Shown piece by piece: positions 5,912-10,211 of a stretch of 10,211 nucleotides of DNA. A model generated the notes under the pieces. The model had not been told where the DNA came from. It saw nothing but the letters and a program-made list of their open reading frames with translations, and did not search any database. Source of the DNA: DATJXG01 sp035500455. GTDB lineage: Bacteria > Acidobacteriota > Terriglobia > Terriglobales > Acidobacteriaceae. Within the stretch, counting starts at the first letter, position 1. Every line of letters begins with the position of its first letter. The stretch covers positions 1 to 10,211 of the forward strand of contig DATJXG010000415.1 of the NCBI GenBank assembly GCA_035500455.1, in the 5' to 3' direction. The position numbers were made by a program, and so were the translations under genes.

Positions 5912-7676
5912 TGTGATGTTCCCCGGATTCGGAGCCCGGTTTTGCGGGCGGGCCCGCGCCGCCTTCCTTCAACACCAGAATCTGGTCAACTGCGACGTTC
6001 GCGAACTTTTCCCGCAGCCCGCTGGGCCAGCGGATTTCCACTTCCGCGGAGGTTTCCGGCCCTAACCCGAAATGCAGGCGGGCATCATTGCTGGAATAAA
6101 AGCTGGATTGACTGACGACTTCCTGCACCTGAACCTTGCTTCCGTAACGGACCACTACCCGGGCACCGATTGCGCTGCGATTGGACTTGGTGCCCACCAG
6201 TTTGAGCTTGAGCCAGTGGTTCTTGCCGCGCACATCGTTGCGCAAAAGCGAGGGCGGCTCGTTCAAGTTCACGATCAGGATGTCCAGGTCGCCATCATTG
6301 TCAAAGTCGCCAAAGGCGCATCCCCGGCTGGAATGCGCCGCAGCCACGCCCGGCCCGGCCTCTTCGATGAGTTCTTCGAAGGTTCCATTTCCCAGGTTGC
6401 GGAACACTACCCGCGGCGTCATGCTGGGGAAATTGGGAAGCTTTTTCTCCAGCTGGGGATAGACCGTGCCGGTGACCATGAAGAGATCGGGCCAGCCGTC
6501 GTTATCCAGGTCCACGATGCCGGCTCCCCAGCACGTGTATTGCGTCTCCACCCCGATGCGCGCCGGCAGCGTCACATCTTCGAAATTCCCTTTGCCGTCG
6601 TTGCGATAGAGGCCATTGGTATCATCGGAAAAATGGGTTTTGAACAGATCGAGGGCACCGTCGAGATTGTAGTCGCCGACGCCGATGCCCATGCCGGCCT
6701 GCTCCATGCCATCGTCGCTGAGGGCCACTCCCCGCAGCACTCCTTCCTCGCGAAACGTGCCGTCGTGGTTGTTGAGCAGCAACAGGCTGGGCGTGGAGTC
6801 GCAGGCAACATAGATGTCGGGCCAGCCGTCGTTATCGAAATCGGCTGCGACCGCAGTCATGCCGTAGCTTTCGTGCAGCTTCCCGATTCCCGATTGCTGG
6901 CTTACGTCGGTAAAAGTTCCGTCGCCATTATTGCGGTAAAGGGAGTGGTAGCCGGTGGGCAGGCCACGCGGTCCACACTCCACCGGAATACCCTTCCAGT
7001 TGCAGTTGTTGTTGGCGCCGGGCTTGGGAATGTGAGCCTTGTCGAATTGCAGATAATTGGAAACGAAAAGGTCGAGGTGGCCGTCGCGGTTGTAGTCGAG
7101 GAACGTGCAGCCGGCGCCCCAGCGCTCCACATCGCTCAGCAGGCCGGCCTGCTTGGTCACATCGGTGAAAGTGCCGTCGCCGTTGTTGCGGTAGAGCTTG
7201 TTCTGCCCGAAGTAGGTGCAGAAAAGATCTTCAAAGCCGTCATTGTTGTAATCGCCCACACAAACTCCGGACGCCCAGCCCACATCCACCAGCCCTGCCT
7301 TTTCCGTTACGTCGGTAAATGTGCCGTCGCGATTGTTCTTATAAAGCCGGTTGCTGGTCCCGGGGGGCGGGCCTGCGAACCGCGTGCCTGTAAGTATAAA
7401 AATGTCCATCCAGCCATCGTTGTCGTAATCGAAAAATGCGCACCCACAGCCGGTCGCTTCCAGGATGTAGTCTTTGTTGTCGGGCTCGCCATAGATTACC
7501 GGCAGGGTCAGTCCGGCCTGGCTGGCAACGTCCACAAAGTGGGCGTTGAAGGGGCGTCCCGAGGGCTTGAGCTTGGTTTGAGCCTTCACTTCGCGGGAAG
7601 CGACGCCTTGGGCGAACAGTTTTGCCGAGGAAGCCAGCAGGGACGTGAGTACGAACGAACGGCGCGTAATCCGCAT
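5904..7676 (-). CDS. CRTAC1-family protein: Tat-like signal, seven FG-GAP/VCBS-type repeats, ASPIC/UnbV domain
   Basis: A 590-residue exported beta-propeller protein. The N-terminus has a twin-arginine pattern (ITRRSFVLTSLLA, residues 3-15) and a likely cleavage after FAQG or SREVKA. Seven integrin-like calcium-binding motifs follow at residues 83, 142, 194, 279, 335, 389 and 457 (DYDNDG, DYNNDG, DYNRDG, DFDNDG, DYNLDG, DLDNDG, DFDNDG), each with the usual LYRNNGDGTFTDVT-type partner strand, as expected for a seven-bladed propeller. Residues ~505-570 are an ASPIC/UnbV domain (LHFGLGPE, IRWPSGL). Cys225 and Cys234 (NCNWKGIPVECGPRG) form a conserved-looking pair that may be a disulfide or ligand site. 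Function in bacteria is undefined; binding of glycans or proteins is inference. ATG 7676 is chosen because it starts the Tat signal; the frame is open upstream but overlaps the GH31 gene, and no strong ribosome-binding site is visible. It diverges from GH31 and converges on the TPR gene. Confidence 0.93.
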   Translation of the reverse strand: MRITRRSFVLTSLLASSAKLFAQGVASREVKAQTKLKPSGRPFNAHFVDVASQAGLTLPVIYGEPDNKDYILEATGCGCAFFDYDNDGWMDIFILTGTRFAGPPPGTSNRLYKNNRDGTFTDVTEKAGLVDVGWASGVCVGDYNNDGFEDLFCTYFGQNKLYRNNGDGTFTDVTKQAGLLSDVERWGAGCTFLDYNRDGHLDLFVSNYLQFDKAHIPKPGANNNCNWKGIPVECGPRGLPTGYHSLYRNNGDGTFTDVSQQSGIGKLHESYGMTAVAADFDNDGWPDIYVACDSTPSLLLLNNHDGTFREEGVLRGVALSDDGMEQAGMGIGVGDYNLDGALDLFKTHFSDDTNGLYRNDGKGNFEDVTLPARIGVETQYTCWGAGIVDLDNDGWPDLFMVTGTVYPQLEKKLPNFPSMTPRVVFRNLGNGTFEELIEEAGPGVAAAHSSRGCAFGDFDNDGDLDILIVNLNEPPSLLRNDVRGKNHWLKLKLVGTKSNRSAIGARVVVRYGSKVQVQEVVSQSSFYSSNDARLHFGLGPETSAEVEIRWPSGLREKFANVAVDQILVLKEGGAGPPAKPGSESGEHHKR

Positions 7677-7850
7677 GCGAATGTGGTAGGAGCCCGAGGG
7701 AGAATTGAGCGGTTCAGCCCCAAAACGCGAGTTTAGCAGACGGATCAGTAAGTTGCAGTAAACGATTTCTCGGCGATGTCTTACAATACCAAGTGCGCCG
7801 GCCGGGGCCGACCGGCGCGCCAAGTCCGACCGGCTCACTCCTGTACAGCC
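7677..7850. promoter_or_regulatory. Divergent intergenic region between the CRTAC1 and GH31 genes
   Basis: This 174-base gap is the longest gene-free stretch and must serve both divergent genes. On the plus strand TACAAT (7782-7787) matches a -10 hexamer at five of six positions, but the only good -35-like sequence, TTGCAG (7753-7758), is 23 bases away, which is too far. On the minus strand a TAAACT-like -10 (around 7731-7736) has only a poor upstream partner. Between the plus-strand -10 candidate and ATG 7851 lies a GC-rich dyad (GCGCCGG 7795-7801, CCGGCGC 7812-7818) and a 9-base direct repeat. Promoter positions are therefore tentative. Confidence 0.35.
7795..7834 (+). repeat. Hairpin-forming dyad and 9-base direct repeat in the GH31 leader
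   Basis: GCGCCGG (7795-7801) and CCGGCGC (7812-7818) are perfect inverted copies with a 10-base loop. CCGACCGGC occurs twice, at 7808-7816 and 7826-7834, with an 18-base period. Both lie between a possible -10 and the GH31 start. They could be an operator, an mRNA hairpin or chance in GC-rich DNA. Confidence 0.4.
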
Positions 7851-10079
7851 ATGAAACATTGCAATCGTCGCGATGCGTTGAAGGCGCTCGGTGCCGCTTC
7901 GGCTTCGCTCCTGCTGCCTCGCGCTGCCGCCCGCGGGCAGACACTCCAGGCCGCCGGCCAGGACCTGGAGGTTCAAGTCGCCACGGTGAGCGAGCACACC
8001 GCGAGGTTCAGCATTCTGCCAATCACTGCCGGGCGCACCGGGAGCGCCAGCGATGACGGATCTCTTGTTCAAACCTCCTGGGGGGCTCCGATCGCGCGGC
8101 TGCGCGCCAAGCCTTGGCCCAGCGTCATCCACTCCGGGAATCTGCGGATTACGATCTCAAACAGCCCGCTGGCCTTTGCGATCGCCACGGCCGACGGCCG
8201 GCCGATTCAAACGCTGAGGATTGACGTCCAAACCGGCGCCCTGGCTTTCGACACCGGAAACGCCCCGCTGCTAGGCCTGGGTGAAGGAGGGCCGCAATTT
8301 GACCGTCGCGGGTCCACTGATGCCATGGTCAACGGTCAGGGCGGGTACGAACTGAAAACTCACGGTGCACGGCTGCCGATTCCATGGCTCGTAAGCGCTT
8401 CGGGATGGGCCATGTTCATCCACCAACCGGCCGGCGCGTTTGATTTCCGCGGCGCTGAGAGCAGATTCACGCCCGGCGCCCGCGAACATGCACTGCCGCT
8501 CGACATCTTCTTTGTCGGATCGCAGGACCCGCAGATCGTCATGCAGGAATATGCCCGTCTGACCGGCTATCCGGAGATGCCGCCGCTATGGAGCTTCGGC
8601 TACCAGCAGTCCCATCGCACTCTGGCCAGCCGCGAAGAGGTGCTGGCTGAGGCGAAAACTTTCCGCGATAAGAAGCTGCCTTGCGACGCCCTCATTTATC
8701 TTGGAACCGGCTTCTGTCCTTCCGGATGGAATATTGCCAACGGTTCTTTCTCCTGGAACTCGCAGGTCTTTCCCGATCCCAAAGAAATTCTGCGCCAGCT
8801 TCATGAGGATCACTTCAAAGTCGCGCTGCATTGCGTGATTCTTTCCGGCGAACTCCGAGGCCGGGCGCACGATCCCTGCAACGTGGCGCGTTTTGACGAG
8901 GAGGAGGCTGGCTGCTACTGGGACGCGCATCGCAAGGTCTTCGCCGACGGCGTGGACGGATGGTGGCCGGACGAAGGCGACTGGCTGGACGTTTCATCGC
9001 GCCTGGTTCGAAACCGCATGTATTGGGAAGGGCCCCAGCTCGATCGTCCCAATGAACGCCCCTACGCTCTGCATCGCAACGGCTATGCCGGCATGCAGCG
9101 CTATGGAGCCTTCCTGTGGTCGGGGGACGTGTTCTCGACCTGGGAGACGCTGCGGACGCAGGTTCCCATAGGCATCAACAGCGGGCTGACGGGGCTTCCC
9201 TTTTGGGGCACCGACATTGGCGGATTCGTGCCCACAAAGGAATTTAACTCCGAGCTATACCTACGCTGGTTTCAGTTTGGCGCCTTTTGCCCGCTGTTCC
9301 GCTGCCATGGCCGAACCTGGAAACTGCGGCTGCCCTGGGGATGGAATACCGGCGATCCCGGGCCGGTCGAAGTGCGGAACTATGACGGGGCCGCCACTCC
9401 GGATGCCAGCCAGTTGCACGACGAACGTGTGGAACCGATCTGCCGCAAGTACCTGGAGTTGCGCTATCGCATGCTTCCATATCTTTATGGCGCAGTGCGC
9501 GAATGTGCCCAGACCGGCATGCCGGTCATGCGCGCTTTGTGGCTGCACTATCCCGGCGACGCGGTGGCTTCCGCCCGCGGCGATGAGTACCTCTGGGGGC
9601 GCGACATTCTGGTAGCTCCTGTCACCGAACCGACGGCCCGGACGAGGTTGGTCTATCTGCCTCGCGGGTCGTGGTATGACTTTTGGACCGAAGATCGCAT
9701 CGATGGAGGTCGAGAAATTACCCGCGCTGTAGATCTGGAAACCATCCCGTTGTACGTGCGCGCGGGAGCCATCCTTCCGTTCGGCCCGGTCAAGCAGTAT
9801 ACCGGTGAGAGGTCTGACGAGCCCTTGAGCATTCGAGTCTATCCCGGAGCCGACGGAGAGTTTCTGCTGTATGAGGACGACGGCGAATCATTCGACTATC
9901 GAAGGGGCGAATGGATGGGCGTGCAGATGCGATGGAATGACGCTCGCCGTTCCCTGACCATGGAACTCGCCAAAGGCTCACGTCTGCTGCCGCCCGCGTC
10001 TCGAAGGTTTGACGTTACCGTGCAAAGCGTTGTCCGCACGGTGCACTTCGAAGGCAGGCCCCTGGAAGTAAAATTTTGA
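7851..10079 (+). CDS. GH31-family alpha-glycosidase with Tat-like signal
   Basis: A 742-residue enzyme of glycoside hydrolase family 31. The N-terminus carries a twin-arginine signal (NRRDALKALGAASASLLL, residues 5-22), so export in folded form is likely. Residues ~38-225 are the N-terminal beta-sandwich, ~240-570 the (beta/alpha)8 barrel, and ~575-742 the C-terminal beta domains (YEDDGESFDY near 674-683 is typical of the distal domain). The expected nucleophile is Asp374 in DGWWPDEGD and the acid/base is Asp426 in LWSGDVFSTW; GTDIGGF (453-459) and CHGRTW (485-490) are further active-site blocks. The Glu that usually ends the nucleophile motif (WxDMNE type) is Asp here. The family contains alpha-glucosidases, alpha-xylosidases and others; the substrate cannot be read from sequence. 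ATG 7851 is chosen for the signal; the frame opens at 7776 but that extension adds only a Gly/Arg/Pro-rich lead. It is followed 16 bases later by another exported protein. Confidence 0.93.
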   Translation: MKHCNRRDALKALGAASASLLLPRAAARGQTLQAAGQDLEVQVATVSEHTARFSILPITAGRTGSASDDGSLVQTSWGAPIARLRAKPWPSVIHSGNLRITISNSPLAFAIATADGRPIQTLRIDVQTGALAFDTGNAPLLGLGEGGPQFDRRGSTDAMVNGQGGYELKTHGARLPIPWLVSASGWAMFIHQPAGAFDFRGAESRFTPGAREHALPLDIFFVGSQDPQIVMQEYARLTGYPEMPPLWSFGYQQSHRTLASREEVLAEAKTFRDKKLPCDALIYLGTGFCPSGWNIANGSFSWNSQVFPDPKEILRQLHEDHFKVALHCVILSGELRGRAHDPCNVARFDEEEAGCYWDAHRKVFADGVDGWWPDEGDWLDVSSRLVRNRMYWEGPQLDRPNERPYALHRNGYAGMQRYGAFLWSGDVFSTWETLRTQVPIGINSGLTGLPFWGTDIGGFVPTKEFNSELYLRWFQFGAFCPLFRCHGRTWKLRLPWGWNTGDPGPVEVRNYDGAATPDASQLHDERVEPICRKYLELRYRMLPYLYGAVRECAQTGMPVMRALWLHYPGDAVASARGDEYLWGRDILVAPVTEPTARTRLVYLPRGSWYDFWTEDRIDGGREITRAVDLETIPLYVRAGAILPFGPVKQYTGERSDEPLSIRVYPGADGEFLLYEDDGESFDYRRGEWMGVQMRWNDARRSLTMELAKGSRLLPPASRRFDVTVQSVVRTVHFEGRPLEVKF

Positions 10080-10095
10080 GCGATTCGCGAAACTC

Positions 10096-10211
10096 ATGCC
10101 GCTGAAGCAAGCGATGCTCTTGGTTCTTCTGTGCGTCGCAACGGCGGCCGCGCAGGATGCTTCCGGCAATGAAGGCATACAGGCGGTGCAATCCGCGTTG
10201 CGCGCCAGAGA
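10096..10211 (+). CDS. Start of an exported protein of unknown function, cut by the window edge
   Basis: ATG 10096 opens a frame of 38 codons that stays open to the right edge. The first 20 residues form a signal peptide (MPLKQAMLLVLLCVATAAAQ) with likely cleavage after ATAAA or ATAAAQ. What follows (DASGNEGIQAVQSALRAR) is helical and resembles the first helix of a TPR array, which would match the secreted TPR genes elsewhere in the window, but too little is visible to be sure. It lies 16 bases after the GH31 stop on the same strand, so it is probably in the same transcript. No ribosome-binding site stands out in the short spacer. Confidence 0.65.
   Translation, partial: MPLKQAMLLVLLCVATAAAQDASGNEGIQAVQSALRAR

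Noticed and set aside
6072..7736. Long plus-strand open frame (about 554 codons) opposite the CRTAC1 gene
   Set aside because: It is the antisense of a strongly matching propeller gene; its repetitive Val/Ala/Ile-rich product mirrors the Asp-rich repeats. High GC makes such shadows common.
7753..7787. TTGCAG and TACAAT as a plus-strand promoter for GH31
   Set aside because: The spacing is 23 bases, too long for a normal sigma-70 promoter, so no promoter position is asserted.

Overview
The window looks like a stretch of an Acidobacteriota genome (soil Terriglobia/Bryobacterales type), probably from an environmental assembly. The evidence is the mix of families: an Oar-like TonB-dependent receptor, a CRTAC1/ASPIC-UnbV beta-propeller protein, long secreted TPR proteins, secreted or Tat-exported glycoside hydrolases, and high GC throughout. 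No RNA genes, insertion sequences or CRISPR arrays are visible. This lineage assignment rests on recalled family distribution, not on a search.

Left block (1-1820): three broken genes lie end to end. On the minus strand are the last ~60 codons of an ASPIC/UnbV domain (1-~192, running off the left edge) and an internal piece of an Oar-like TonB-dependent receptor (~184-1197) with an in-frame TGA at 799-801. On the plus strand is an apparently 5'-truncated protein of unknown function (1188-1820). Both joins fall inside a few shared bases. This is either a rearranged, decaying region or an assembly chimera.

Middle block (1845-5879): a 596-residue secreted TPR protein (minus strand) diverges from a GH130-family enzyme with an N-terminal hydrophobic signal (plus strand). 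A second secreted TPR protein follows on the plus strand, 110 bases downstream of the GH130 gene.

Right block (5904-10211): a complete CRTAC1-type seven-motif propeller protein with a Tat-like signal (minus strand) diverges from a GH31 alpha-glycosidase with a Tat-like signal (plus strand). Sixteen bases after GH31, another exported protein begins and runs off the right edge.

The layout repeats itself: each glycosidase gene diverges from a gene for a repeat-scaffold protein (TPR or propeller), and all intact products carry export signals. Together with the Oar-receptor and second ASPIC remnants, this suggests an exported glycan-degrading locus in which propeller and TPR proteins might take the binding or scaffolding role that SusD-type proteins have in Bacteroidota. 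That functional link is inference; the sequence shows only the co-location and the export signals. The largest gene-free stretch is 174 bases (7677-7850), so no gap exceeds 300 bases.
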